A stretch of 64,000 nt of DNA from Salarias fasciatus (Eukaryota; Chordata; Actinopteri; Blenniiformes; Blenniidae), in the NCBI RefSeq assembly GCF_902148845.1, contig NC_043760.1, positions 17,958,994-18,022,993 of the forward strand. Reading direction: 5' to 3'. Numbering within the stretch: the stretch's first letter is position 1; every line of letters begins with the position of its first letter. Position numbers and translations under genes: made by a program. Shown piece after piece: positions 10,060-22,083 of the stretch. The notes under the pieces were generated by a model. It was not told the origin of the DNA and made no database searches. It saw only the letters and a program-made list of their open reading frames with translations.

Positions 10060-13000
10060 AGTTCTACTTCGTGAGTGCTTAGCCCACCTACGGGCTTCAC
10101 TATAGGTACTCTCCTCTGGAGCCAGCCAATCACTGAGACAAGTCCGAAACCGACACGCCAATCTCCTACATGCGCTGGCACACTGCCACGCCCCTCACCA
10201 AGGGGATATAACCAGCGCCCTCGCGCTAATCTTCCCTCTTCTTTCTCAGCCCTTGAGACTTACGAAGCCACTTCAAGATTCAAGACCTCATCACGAAGAT
10301 GCAAGATTCCAAGTTGGACAAGCCGGCCCGTGAAGAGTCGCCACCCGGCGTCGGGCCGTTCACCTACCTCGGCTGTGGCACAGCGCTGCTGGAGCAAGAC
10401 CGCCACGAGCGCTGCTTCACCTGCCTGGGCTGGTAGCACCAGCGTCAGCGGGCATCCTGCCCTGCCTGCTTCACCCTGCCGCTCAAGGAAGCCGAGCGGC
10501 GAGCGGCTTTCCTGGGCACCGTCTCACCGGCCTCCACCCTGGACGACGCCGGCGAAGACCTCACCGCCGTTCCCGCCTCCTTCACCGACAGGGCCAAGGC
10601 TGGGATCTCAGCAACCACAGCTCTTCTGTGTTGGAGAAATCCACGCGGCACGATGATTCCTTCTCCACCTTCTCCAGAGCCAGTTGTCGGAGCGCCCCCC
10701 GTGAGCCTGTGGAACACCTCGTGGGACTCTTCACTTCCGCCGCTGAACGCACCGACCTGGCGCTCCCACCGCAGCCTCCGGAGCCGGCGTAGCGTGACTT
10801 TGCACTCGGGCTAGCAACCCAGTCACGGACTTGGTCCCGGACTGTGGTGCTGTGTCCCGCCGTGCCATCTTTCCAGGCCAATGTGCAGCGTGACTGGTGT
10901 ACCCTGCTCACCGCCAGGGGGGCGGTGAAAGGCTACCGTGAGTGCTGCTGCATGGACGACTGGCCGCTGGTCTCCGGAGTACCTATGATAGAGGACTCCA
11001 TGAGACTCTGCCTGTTCCTCACATCCTCCACCTGGCAGGGCAGGAAACCCATGATGCCGTCTGAGAGAAAGAGGCACATGGCGGGCTTCCTGGATCGTGG
11101 TTATGCTAATGGCAATCAAGTCTTTGCAATCGCTAACAACATGACCTTTCTCTTAGGCTCCATTGATAAGATCTGCCACGAGTGGTCTGAGCTGTCACCG
11201 GAGCACATCGAGGAGATCCAGAACACGGCCGATGTCCTGATGTGCATTGGCAACGCCATGGCCAGCACCCAGCTTGCCATGCGGCACCTGTGGCTTGGCC
11301 TCTCCTCCCTCGCAGAGCGGGACCAGAGGGGAGTCCTGGGGCTCCCCCTGTCCACCTCTTCTCTCTTCGGCCCTGACATACAGGTCATCATCGAGCGTCT
11401 GGAGGTGGTGGCATGGGGCTCTCAGCAGCTCGCCTCCCGTCTCCAGCCCCGTCATGCGCTGAACCCGCAGCGACGATGCCCTGCAGAGCAACGGAGGTCT
11501 GCCCCCTGGGATGCTGTGGCTCCTGGTCAGGCCCGCTCAGCTGCCCGCTGGCCTGCTTCCTCCCGAGGCTCTGACCAGCCAAGATGGTCCCACGCTCCCG
11601 AGTCGTGGAGCGCCCTGTCTGCTCGTCCTCATGTTGCCTCTGCTGTGAAAAATGTTTCTATTAAAGGCTGTCAGGCCCGTTACATCTCTAAAGAGCAACA
11701 GTCCCTTCTTTTTCACCGCGCTTGCATGACTGAAGCATGTCAAGCCCGGCAGGGCTCTCCCTCTCCCTCCCTCCATTGCCTCATAAAGCAGAGGGTTGGG
11801 GTGAGTGGCGTACTTGCAACGGCACCCGGGCGCCCAGGCGAGCAGCAGCCCTCCGCCGCATCTGCCTTGCGGGACAGCGCGGAGCACATCCGCGGCGCTG
11901 CACTCGCTCCACTGGGAGCCTCTCTTCATGCCGCTTCCTCAAGAGAGGGGCTCATCGCGCTCAGTGCCGGGCCCCCTGCTCCCTCATCAGCTCTTCCTCC
12001 GCTGCGGTTTTGCTTTCACAGCGGCGAGCCGGTCCCGCTGGCCCTCACACCGTGCATAACGCGCAAAAGGAGCGCCTCTGATAACTTACCGTCAGCTCGC
12101 AAGTGCCCCAGGCTGCGTTTCCCACCTGCATCTCCCTGTGTGAGCACAGCAGAACTTCAGAGTGCTGGGATTATGCCAGCTCACATCCCCGCTGTCGTGC
12201 GCTCGGGCCCCGGCATCATTGGTGAAGCTAGCGGCCTGAAATGTCTCGGGATCACGCCGCCTCCACCAGCTTTGGCTACAACAAAGCACTGGTGCGCGGC
12301 CCCAGGGCGGCCGCCCGTGCACTTCTTGGGACGCCCCGTCCGCAGTCCTTTCGCCGGGGGCCCCTTCCGAGCCCCTTCCGAGGCCGGGAGGGCGGGTGGG
12401 CCGCCCCCCCGTTCCATGGTCGTGGTACAGCCGCTGACGCTGCACTTCCAGAAATGGTGTGTGATGCTCTCACCGCTCTCACCCTGGCTGTCCAGGACGC
12501 TGAGATGCGGTTACACCCTGCAGTTCGCGTGTCACCCGCCTCTTTTCAACGGGATCCTTCGTATGCGGCTCGTGTGCCCTGTGGGGGTGGTGCATTCGAA
12601 GCAGAGGTGTCCTCGCTCTTACGCCGGGGCGCGGTAATGCAGCTGAGTGCGGAGGGGGGTTTTAACTCCCCCTATTTCTTGGTTCCCAAGAAGAGCGGCG
12701 GGATGAGACCCATTCTGGACTTGCGGGTCCTGAACGCTCATGTGGCCACCAAGAGGTTCCGTATGCTGACGATCAAACACCGCCTGGCGTCCGTCCCAGG
12801 GACTGGATGACGTCAGTCAATCTCACCGACACCTACTTTCACATCCCCATTCTGAGGAGGCACAGGAGCTTCTTCAGGTTCGCCGTGGGAGACCGGTATT
12901 TTCAATACAACCAGCTCCCCTTTGGCTACTCTCTCACTCCGCACACCTTCACCAAGTGTGTCGAGGCCACGCTGGAGCCCCTCCGTCATCGTAGTCTGAG

Positions 13001-14266
13001 GATCCTCACTTACATTGACAACTGGCTGATTCTAGTGCCCTCATATCAGGAGGCAGTGGAGCATACGGCCCAGGTCCTGCACCACATCGAGCTCTTGGGG
13101 TTCGTGGTGAACTGGGACAAGAGTGCACTCACCCCAGCTCAGCAGACAGTTTATCTGGGGTTGGAGCTGGATGCTCTCACCATGACGGCTCACCTCTCTT
13201 TGGAGACCCGGAGGTCCCTGATAGTGGTGCCCGTAGCCCGGATCCACCTGATCAGGACCGTTCTGGGACTGATGGCTGCGGCCCACCCGGTGGTTTGGTT
13301 GGGCCTCCTGCACATGCGCAGGCTCCAATGGTGGTTCAGTCACCTCCACCTCTTGGGGAAGCGGGACAGACACAGAAAGGTCTCGATCCCACCTCAGGTG
13401 CATCAGGATCTCCTCTTCTGGATGGATCCTGCTCTCCTTATGCAGGGAGTTCCCATGGGTTGCATGTCGCATCACGTCGAGGTGTTCACGGATGCGTCTC
13501 TCGCAGGATGGGGAGGCACCCTGGGCCACCTTGCGGTGGGCGGTGCCTGGCACTCCGTGCCCATTCACATCAATGTGCTGGAAATGACGGCGGTGCAGCG
13601 GGTTCTGCTCCATTTCCGAGCCAGGCTGTGGAACAGCCGTGTGCTCGTCAGGTCGGACAACACCACGGTGGTGGCGAACCTGAACAGGCAGGGGGGGACG
13701 CGGTCTCCCCCACTACATCGCAAGGCAGCGGAGATGCTGCTGTGGGTGGACCGGCACCTGTCCTCTCTGAGAGCACGACACGTGCCCGGGGCTCTCAATG
13801 TCAGCGCGGACAGGATGTCCCAGGGAGGCCCCTCCACGACGAATGGGGTCTGTCCCCGTGGGTGGCAGCCCGACTCTGCCGCAGGTTCGGCTACCCAGTG
13901 GCAGACCTTTTCGCCAGTGCAAAGAATGCACAGTGCCCACTCTGGTTCTTGCTCAGGTTGTCAGACGGACCCCCTCTCGGGGTAGACGCCTTCACGCACA
14001 GGGTCTGGCCTCCGGGCCTCCTGTATGCATTTCCTCCTTTTGGAGGAAACCCGCCTCTTGGCCCCATTGCTGCACAGGGTGAGGGTGCAGAGCCTCCACG
14101 TGATTGTGGTGGCCCCGGACACCTCAAACGCCCAGTGGTTCCCGAACCTGATCTAGTTGACAGTCAGAGACCCGTGGCCGATTCCCAACGGGCCCGACGC
14201 TTTACTGCAGGCAGGGGGCACCCTCCAGTCCCACCCTGTCCTTGGCAGGAGATTCTTGGCCTGGTT
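10060..14266 (+). mobile_element. DIRS-type retroelement, family B, copy a
   Basis: A fossil DIRS-like retroelement. Its left terminal repeat begins near 10060 (TTCTACTTCGTG, then CCCACCTACGGG) and is shared with copies at 48008 and 59836. Parts in order: a gag-like region with a cysteine/histidine cluster near 10360-10500 and a long frame over 10844-12637; a reverse-transcriptase region at about 12600-13200 (PFGYSLTPHTFTK); and an RNase H region at about 13440-13850 (EVFTDASLAGWGG). No tyrosine recombinase or right terminal repeat is seen before host sequence resumes at 14267, where the duplicated receptor block starts. Broken; moderately old, since long frames survive. Confidence 0.9.
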
Positions 14267-14319
14267 TTTACTAGAACAATGACACACAAACACGACTTCA
14301 GTGCAAACAACAGGCAGTA

Positions 14320-17089
14320 TTAAGAGATGACATCTCTAACAATCCCATGTTTCACTGGTAACATGTCGGATGACGCCCGTTTCTTGCTCCTCCATAAACC
14401 AGAAATCCTACTTCGAATTTTGATCAGATTAAATCCGTACACGAGAGGATTCACAATTGGAGGAATAACAAGATTTTCTATTGCCATGAAGTTCTGCATA
14501 CCCAGTGGCAACATCCCCAACCCGAATCGGGAGTACATCATGTCAAAAAACACAGCAAAGCAAAAGTTCAACAAAGACACTAAATGTGGGACACAAGTTT
14601 GTGAAAACTTCTTTTTGTTCTCTTTGGATCCGAGACACTTGTGGACCAGATACAAATACGACCAAAGCACAAAGAGTAAATGAAAAGTATTGATGACAAT
14701 GTTAAAGTATGTGATGCTGTTGCTTGCTATAGAGACGCTGCCAGTTTACTGTTTGAACAGTAAATTTTGGGAATGAGAGAGCCACACAGCTTAATTTGAA
14801 AAACCGACATTGTGTTGCTGAACATGCAGAAAAGTTTTAAGAACCAGGAGAAGGCCACTAACAGGATAATTCTTTGTCTGATCATCACTGAGTGGTACTT
14901 GAGCGGGTAGCAGATCGCCATGTATCTGTCGAAGGCCATCACAGTCAGGATCAATAAATCACTTCCAGACGAGTGTATGACGAAGCTCTGCAGGAGCTAC
15001 TCAGTGTACGAGATGATGTGAGAGGGGGACAGCAGATCCAGGAGGAATTTAGGGTAAAAGCCCGCCGTCCCATAGAGTCCACTGATGCACAGATTGCAGA
15101 GGAAAATGTACATGGGCTCGTGGAGTTTTCAGTCCACAATGATGGTCAGGATGAGGGCGGCATTCACCATCCATATCACAGAGTAGCACAGCAGAGTGAG
15201 AGCAAACAGGACGATCCTGTGCTTACTTACTTACTTACTTAGTGCTCCAGCGAGGGTCAGAGTATCCCGTCCCGGTGCGTTGAGCCAGATTTTTCCATTG
15301 CTGGCGATCTTGTGCCAGCTGCTCTGCATCCTCCACAGCAACTCCGTGTTGTTGGAGGTCACCCGCAATGACATCAAGCCATCAGGTCCAGGGCTTCCCT
15401 CGTGCGATCAGCTGGGATGGTGCTGTGCTGCAGGAGGAGGCTAAAGTGTTCCTTCCAGCGCTCGAGGCAGTTGGCTTTAGTTGTGATGAGATTACTGTCA
15501 GAATCTTTTTCCAAGGCTGTCTTTATGTGTGGACCGCTAAAGGCTTGGCACAGTAGACTGAATACACGGCACAAATTATTGTTGTTGGCTGCGGACTCAA
15601 GTTGTTGGGCTTCTGCTTCCCAGAACCTCTCCCTATCCTCAGCAATGGCCACATTGCGCAGGCGGTTCAGTCGCCGGTACTCGCCTAGGAGCCGGGCCTC
15701 ACGTCGCTGGTCAATGATGTTTAGTGTCCTCTCTGATATCCAGAGCTTTCTCAGGGACAGTCGTGAGCGTACGAGGACATTGTGAGCAGACTGGAGGACA
15801 CTGTCCTTGAAGGTCACCCAATCTGTCACTGTCGGGGTCCAGGGCATCAAGAGTGCAGTGGATGGAGCGACTGAAGTGTGTGGTGATGTTGGGGTCGTTG
15901 AGTCTGTGTTGCCAAGCTGTGCTCCTCTGTACACCCGGCAGTTGGTGACAAATGACTTTCAGCGTCGAGAAATGAGGATGTGGTTCAGCGCCTTCCTGGT
16001 TTTGCCATCTGGGCTGTACCATGTCCAGTGATGGATTTGTTTCCGAGGAAACCAGGTGTCAGCAATGCAGGGGCTGTTATGGTGGCAGAGGAGGAGGAGG
16101 CGCTTGCCATTGTCATTTGTTTTCCTGTCGATGAAGGTGGTGCCGACAGGTGAGCCAGGGACTGATTGTTGCTGGATAGAGTGGCGTTGGCATCCATGAG
16201 AATGATGGTGACGTTGTGTGGTGGAGCTTGGCTGACAGCCTGGTGGAATTGGTCAAAGAAAGCGTCCTTCCATCCTCATCAGCGACAGCCGTGGGGGCAT
16301 AGGCGACAACCACTGTCATCCTGCCTTGGTGGTGGAGAAAGCGAGCAGACAATAGCCCGTCGCTAAGGGGTGTCCAGCTGATGAGAGACCTCCGGAGGGC
16401 TTTTAGAATAGCAAGAGCCACGGCATAAAGGCCAGTCCAGCTCTTGGGGCCACTCCTGATGTAGTAATGGTCACCTTCTGTTGTTTTGCCATTACCTTGC
16501 CATCGGACCTCACAGAGCCCTGCCAGGGAGATGTTGTAGCGGAAGAGCTCTCGGTACAGCAGAGTGGCAGCTCCAGGGCGAAGGAGTGTCTGGACATTCC
16601 ATGTGGCAACACGGGTCCTATGACAAAGGTCAGTCCATACTTGTTGGTCGGGGGCAGGCTCAGGTCCGTTACTGTGTGGGTCCATCCGGCTTCTTTCTCT
16701 GGTCAGTTTCGTAAAAAGGGGGGTTTCTCCTGGGTGGGTTGTTGGCCCTCCTCAGGATAGCCGGTTGGTGGGGCTGCCACCTCACAGCATACCGGCACGC
16801 TGGGGTTTGTAGTCGAAGTTGCCCTTCTCCTAGACAGACTGCTTACCAAGGCTGACGAGCTCTGTCTACCCGGGTGTGGAGTCAGAGTTGTCCCTCTCCT
16901 TGGCTCTGTTGGTCCACGGCACCCTATTCTGTTTTATTCAGGTGCAACCCCCCCGAAGGAGAACACCCCTATCCGCCACCCAGGGGACACGCCTCTACAC
17001 TGTATAGCCCCAGCATGAGGGATCCTGTGCTGCGCTGCATAATTCAGTCCTGAAAGTGTAAAATATTTCTGCATGGAAACATTATCCAT
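14320..17089 (-). pseudogene. Odorant receptor OR2 pseudogene (copy of OR5)
   Basis: A dead copy of OR5, readable at 14320-15223 and 17021-17089 on the minus strand. A 1.8-kb LINE interrupts it within TM1, at about codon 22. Compared with OR5 it also has an in-frame 9-nt loss and then a frameshifting 4-nt loss near 14735-14750 in the loop 2 to TM5 region, a TAG codon at 14997-14999 where OR5 has the conserved TM3 cysteine, and a 3-nt loss near 14970. Recognisable pieces remain: MAFDRYMAIC at the end of TM3, KFSQTCVPH before TM6 and PPIVNPLVYG in TM7. Several independent lesions mean it cannot encode a receptor. The order of events (LINE first or point lesions first) is not resolved by the sequence. 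Confidence 0.95.
15224..17020 (-). mobile_element. Internally deleted RTE-like LINE
   Basis: A 1.8-kb non-LTR retroelement inserted in OR2 with an 11-bp target duplication GATCCTGTGCT (15213-15223 and 17021-17031). On the minus strand it has a 5' leader of about 330 bp, an apurinic-type endonuclease start (RVATWNVQTL, then LCEVRWQGNG) at about 16113-16640, a further stretch of the open frame at 15374-15934, and then the C-terminal end of the same protein (DRQQWKNLAQRTGTGYSD) stopping in an AAGT-repeat 3' tail at 15224-15245. The reverse-transcriptase core between these is missing, although both element ends are present. A full element would be about 3 kb. Clade assignment (RTE-like) rests on the endonuclease style and the simple-repeat tail. 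It could not move without help. Confidence 0.85.
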
Positions 17090-17164
17090 CTAACTTGTGT
17101 AATTACAGATCTGCTGTTCAGTTAAAACTGAAATCTCTCTGTGTCTCCATCGTAAAGGGATTAA

Positions 17165-18014
17165 AGGAATACTCCTCCCAAAAAATGATTTGGCCTCATT
17201 TTCTACTCACCCTCATGCTGAGAAACACTCTGGAGCACTATTTTGATGTGTCAAATGCAGCTGGAGAACTTGGGGGATTTTCGTCCACAAAACGTGCCCA
17301 TTTTCCTTCATACTTCTCGTCCGCTGTAATCCAAGTGTCCCGAGCGGGTAACGTCCATAATTAATTCTTAACGAGGTCATTTAGTACATTTTAAGAGCCT
17401 AAACAGTGCTCTCTTGTACTTCCCCAGTGCACGTCTGTGCGCGCAGCCTGAACTACGGAGGCCACGGCAGACCAAGCCAGACGCTTGTGCGCTTTCAGCA
17501 GGACACCGAAGTCAAAGCTTTAAAACAGTAGCCAGTCACTTTTCTGATTGTTCACAGCTCGGTCACTCACAGCAGAATATAAACAGCGGAACTTCTTCTT
17601 CTACGCTTGTAATTTAGAAAAGTAGTCGCTGAAAGCGCGCAAGCGTCTGGCTTAGTCTGCCGCGGCCTCCGTAGTTCAGGGTGTGCGAGCAGACGTGCAC
17701 TGGGGAAGCACAAGAGAGCACTGTTTAGGCTCTTAAAATGTACTAAATGACCTCGTTAAGAATTAATTATGGACGTTACCCGCTCAGGACACTGGGATTA
17801 CAGTGGACGAGAAGTATGAAGGAAAATGGACATGTTTTGTGGACTTTATGGACCGTTTTTTCTTTCGGGCTCTGTCGGTGCCTGTTTGTTGACAATGAAA
17901 ATCCCCCAAGTTCTCCAGCTGCATTTGACACATCAAAACAGTGCTCCAGAGTGTTTCTCAGCATGAGGGTGAGTAGAAAATGAGGCCAAACCGTTTTTTG
18001 GGTGGAGTATTCCT
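17165..18014. mobile_element. TTAA foldback element (850 bp)
   Basis: Absent from the paralogous site in block B, where the sequence reads GGGATTAAACGGG. Here TTAA is duplicated at 17161-17164 and 18015-18018. The element starts AGGAATACTCC and ends GGAGTATTCCT, and most of its length is inverted: arms at about 17165-17500 and 17629-18014 pair with each other around a central spacer of about 130 bp. The right arm has about 50 extra bases relative to the left. TTAA duplication and AGG termini fit a Kolobok-type or piggyBac-type non-autonomous element; I cannot decide which. No coding capacity. Confidence 0.88.
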
Positions 18015-18344
18015 TTAAACGGGTTGACTTCAGGAAACAGGACAGGTGGCTGACAGTCTGAGCTGAGTCGGTCTGGCCCTCCAGCGTTTGACGCTCCAGT
18101 TAAATTACCTCTCTGATGACCTCAGGCGACAGGAGACAGCAAGTCAGTACACAGGTTTCGATTTGTACTGAAACTCTCAGGGGGTGACTTCACTTCACTT
18201 TACTTCCTGGAGTTTTATTGTGAAGCTTTGTGAATGCATGATGATAATTAATCAATAAGCGCTTGGCACTCCTGGCATAGGGATTTTGTACATAGGTGAA
18301 ATTTCCCAAATGCGTTTCAGTGTGATTTTCTTATTGAAGTTAAG

Positions 18345-18540
18345 TTAAGGCCACACTGCGGTGTAGTCTGCATGTTCTTCTGATGCATGTGTGAGCTTTC
18401 TTTTGGGGACTCACAGTCCGAAAGTGGTGACTCTAACCTGTCCTGGGGGGTGACTGACTCTGCCGTCAATCAATACAGGCTGTGATCAGCTCCAGCGACC
18501 CACTACCCTAACTTAGATAAAGCAGTAAAGAGAATGGATG
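18345..18540 (+). repeat. Degenerate tRNA-SINE-like repeat
   Basis: Resembles an old copy of the SINE seen better at 57353-57731: a CTGCATGTTCT segment, a GGGGACTCACAGTCC segment, then a tail with ATCAGCTCCAGCGACCC and AGAGAATGGATGGA. The same copy is present in block B at 34729-34925, so it predates the duplication. Confidence 0.5.
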
Positions 18541-19246
18541 GAGAGCATATTAAAATCCAGAATTTATCTAGAGATTACCAGACAAGATCTTAAACACATG
18601 GACCACCATCTTAAATTTCATTCCATTGCTCCTTTATTTTTCTTAAAAGTGAGGAGGTGCTGGTTCTCACAAAACACAGTTTACCTCCTCAGAATAAAGA
18701 CACGTCCAACATGTCAAAGATCACTGAGACTCCTGTCCCGACTTTAAAATGAAAGACAATCAAAGAAAAACGTAAAAACAAAACATCTTAAAGTTGTTAC
18801 ATTTACATTTTTTTAATTAATTCTAATTTTAATAAACATTTAATATTTGTAAGTCTTTAGAAAACATCTGAATATTCAGTTTACTTATATTTTGCACGTC
18901 TGTAATTGGGGTCAAAGGTCAGATCTCTTTTTTCCCAGATCTCAGATTATCTATACAAGACTTAAAGTCGATGGCACTCAAACTGGATCAAATCAAGATA
19001 TAAAATCAAACATTTTCCTGTGTGGCGGTGCACATCATATTTTTTAGATGTTTGGTATTTCCAGTACATTTTACAAAACAATACTACATTCAAACTTCTG
19101 AATGAAATTTCAGGCATTTTCTTCAAAAACAGGTGGGATTTGAATTATTTACACTTAATGAAGCAGGTAAACCATACATCTAGCTCTAAATAGATGTTTT
19201 GTTCAAATTACATCCATCTTCTGTAAGTCAGCTGTGGGCAAAGGCA

Positions 19247-19278
19247 CACACGCACGCGCGCGCTCGCACGCACGCACA

Positions 19279-19321
<43 letters not shown>
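19247..19321. repeat. CA/CG microsatellite
   Basis: A run of CACG and CGCG units followed by about 23 CA dinucleotides. The orthologous site in block B (35636-35697) is pure CA and longer, so the tract has changed since duplication. Confidence 0.95.
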
Positions 19322-19323
<2 letters not shown>

Positions 19324-19499
19324 TTGGACTGGCTGAGGAAATGGTGAGCACACAGACTCTGTCAGTCAGACTCTGCATCTAAATCAGTGTTTACATTCAA
19401 TAAGTCCCATGAAAGCTGAAATGGTGGCAAGTGCCGAAGTTGTTATTGAGTAATATATTGATCTTCAGATCCGTACAAGTCTGACTGAAAGTCTGCGCC

Positions 19500-20426
19500 T
19501 CACTGTGAGATGAAGCCACTCACGTACTGAAAGATCCTGTTCCTTATTTTGGTCAGTTTTAGGCCGTAGATGATGGGATTGGCTATTGGAGGGATCAGGA
19601 GAAACTCTATCGCCATGAAATTCTGAAGATTTTGCGAAATCTCCTTGGAGCCAAATCGCATGTACAAAAGGTCAAAAAGCAAACACCCAGTCACAGTCAA
19701 TAAACACACGAGGTGTGGAACACATGTCTGCATGAACTTCCTCCTGCCCTCCTTGGATGTTTTGCATGTCTTGATAAGATATAAATAAGACCAAAAAATT
19801 AACAGGAAATGACAGAAATAAAACGTATAATTAAAAGCTGGAATAATAACTTTAGCCAGGGACACTGTGCAGGCTATGTTATGGACTAAATGGTTCACAC
19901 AGTAAACCTTGGGTATGTGTGAGCCGCAGAACCCCGACGTTGGAGCGGTGATGCTGCTCATGAACACCAGATACAAAGGAATTAACCACGCAAAGAACAC
20001 AAATATAATAATCTTCCTTTTGGTCATTACAGAGTGGTATGACAGAGGGCGACATATCGCGACGTATCTGTCATAAGCCATCAGAGCCAGGAAGGAGAAG
20101 TCAGCGCAGGCTGAGGAGTGCAGCACGAAGCCCTGAGCAAGGCACCCGGTCAGAGAAATCACTTGAGCAGTGGATAATATGTCCTTGAGGAATTTTGGGT
20201 AAAAGCCTGCCGTCCCATAAAGACTGTTGATGCACAAGGTACAGAGGAAGATGTACATGGGTCCGTGGAGGTTTTTATCTATAATGATTGTCACAATAAT
20301 TGTGACATTTACCAGCCAAATCACACAGTAGCACAGAAAAGTCAAAACAAAGAGAAGAAGTCTGTGGTTCGCCATCTCACCCAACCCAGACAGAGTCAGC
20401 ATAGTGATCACTGAAGCATTGTGCAT
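19500..20426 (-). CDS. Odorant receptor OR3 (intact)
   Basis: A 308-residue seven-transmembrane odorant receptor. Landmarks: MHNAS N-terminus with a glycosylation site at residue 3; NLHGPMYIFL before TM2, with glycine where OR1, OR5 and OR8 have glutamate; MAYDRYVAIC at the end of TM3; loop-2 cysteines in GFCGSHIPKVYC; GRRKFMQTCVPH before TM6; PPIANPIIYG in TM7. The frame is open for eight more codons upstream but has no ATG there, so I use the ATG at 20424-20426, which has A at -3. It differs from OR6 in block B at only about seven residues (two in loop 2, others in the last third), so the pair is young. Confidence 0.95.
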   Translation of the reverse strand: MHNASVITMLTLSGLGEMANHRLLLFVLTFLCYCVIWLVNVTIIVTIIIDKNLHGPMYIFLCTLCINSLYGTAGFYPKFLKDILSTAQVISLTGCLAQGFVLHSSACADFSFLALMAYDRYVAICRPLSYHSVMTKRKIIIFVFFAWLIPLYLVFMSSITAPTSGFCGSHIPKVYCVNHLVHNIACTVSLAKVIIPAFNYTFYFCHFLLIFWSYLYLIKTCKTSKEGRRKFMQTCVPHLVCLLTVTGCLLFDLLYMRFGSKEISQNLQNFMAIEFLLIPPIANPIIYGLKLTKIRNRIFQYVSGFISQ

Positions 20427-22083
20427 CGTATTAGAAAGACAGAACAACACAGAATATTAGAAAACCCTGGAAATCAATTGGAGACAGATTCAAAGAGTGA
20501 CTGTAACATCATTTATTTTGTGTAAAGGATTCTCATTGGCTTCATTCAAAAGTCGCCATGAATATGGATATTCAGACAATCCAATCAGTGAGCTGCAATG
20601 AATCTGGGGGAGTTGTAAACATTACAGAAGATTTCCACTGAAATGAGCAGAATAACAAGAAGTACTGTATGTCTCCTTTATGATTTATATTATCTTTTTT
20701 TCCATTATATGTAAAATATATAATTTACTCAAAATGACACTGAGGCAGCATTCTTTTTCAGCATCACTTTTTAAATACTTACTTACTGTTGACACTTCTC
20801 AGGAAAAATTAAGCACAAATTATCCTCGTCTGTATGTCAGGAATCTAAGGTTTGAACACACCTTCTCGTTCAATTTTTTTTTTTTTTAAATTTATCTAGA
20901 AAGTGTGTCCACCTTTCACTGACAGAAACGTCAGGCCATGAGTGTGTAATAATACAGTAAAGACCAAATAAAACTATACAAAAGCCATAATGCAAAACTG
21001 TATGCAAGGTGAAACACTTACCAAGTTTTATTGCTTTGTTGATACAAATTTAAATATGAATTTACTCCAGTGTTTTATAGTTTGCACTCATTCTTTTAAA
21101 GGATATACCAATGATCTCGTTTCTCTACTTGATACCCACACATTTGTTTTCTGTAAGTAAAAACCATAAATGTATAAATAAATGTATTTACAGAGAGAGA
21201 GAGAAAGAAAACTGTTGTGTCTGGTATCGATGTATAATTGTTTTTTTGTTGTTGTTGTTGTTGTTGTTGTTTTTTGTTTTTTTCCAGTTGGTTTAGTCAA
21301 ACATTGAAACAGCCCAAAACTGTAAATGTGTGTATTGTACCAGCTCCCCTGCTTCAGCGCCTTCAGTGGGAAAAAAAAAGAAAAAAAAGCCATGTAAATA
21401 AATCACTGCTCACAGCAGCCTCAGGTCTGAATTTTGAAAAGAAAATCTACAAAGTTATCCTCATTTTTCAGACTTTTTATCCATCAGTGAAGCCTTCACC
21501 TTTCAGTCAATAAAATGCAACATGAATGCATTCACTAATGACTGACACTAAAAACTAAAAGGAAGAATAACTGAAAAAAATTAAGTACGTATATTATATT
21601 ATATATGTATGAATGCTGTGTCCAAATGCTGACATCCTTATTTCAAATTGAATATATCATATAAAATGCCTATATGTTGTTTATACGAAATAAACAGAAC
21701 AATAACTACAGTAAAATGGAAAATGCTTTACAGAAAGGAAGTAAAATTACAGCTAAAGTTGTGTTTGATATTTACAGAGCTCCTTTTTAGTGTCGACCAA
21801 GCTGTTTTCTACACAACCACCTGTCACTTTTGTGAATTTTACTGTAAAAAAGTCAGAAACATCAACACTTACAAGGCTAAAGGAATCATTTTGTCTCTTC
21901 AATCATGTGATGAAAGTCTTAACATCCTGCGTCTCAAATGAAAATGATTCAGCAGAATGCATGCTGGGAGCAAATGTTGCACATGAACCACATGTTGATC
22001 TGATATGAAGCCTGTGACAATCAGTGTGTCACATCTGCATGTGGATAAAAGTTCATTTGTCTCTGCTTCATGAATGAAAACAG
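20427..22083. other. Spacer OR3-OR4, no gene seen
   Basis: AT-rich non-coding sequence that holds the OR3 5' flank and the OR4 3' flank. It has a (TTG)n run near 21240-21275, and several poly-A/T tracts. It aligns with 36807-38718 in block B except for a 424-bp TTAA element present only there. Confidence 0.6.

Larger units (their letters stand above)
18015..19499. other. Spacer between OR2 and OR3, no gene seen
   Basis: Non-coding sequence shared with 32956-35879 of block B. It contains a degenerate SINE-like stretch at about 18345-18540, AT-rich sequence at 18780-19240 and a CA microsatellite at 19247-19321. Confidence 0.6.

Noticed and set aside
10075-14323. Dozens of antisense and shifted-frame open frames in the GC-rich DIRS copies (also 48000-52600 and 59800-64000)
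   Set aside because: They are shadows of the retroelement coding strand in GC-rich DNA, with no conserved domains.
20427-20450. Upstream extension of OR3 (and likewise OR4, OR6, OR7 and OR9)
   Set aside because: The frames are open but begin at GTG or TTG rather than ATG, and for OR9 the extension is not open in its paralog OR8.
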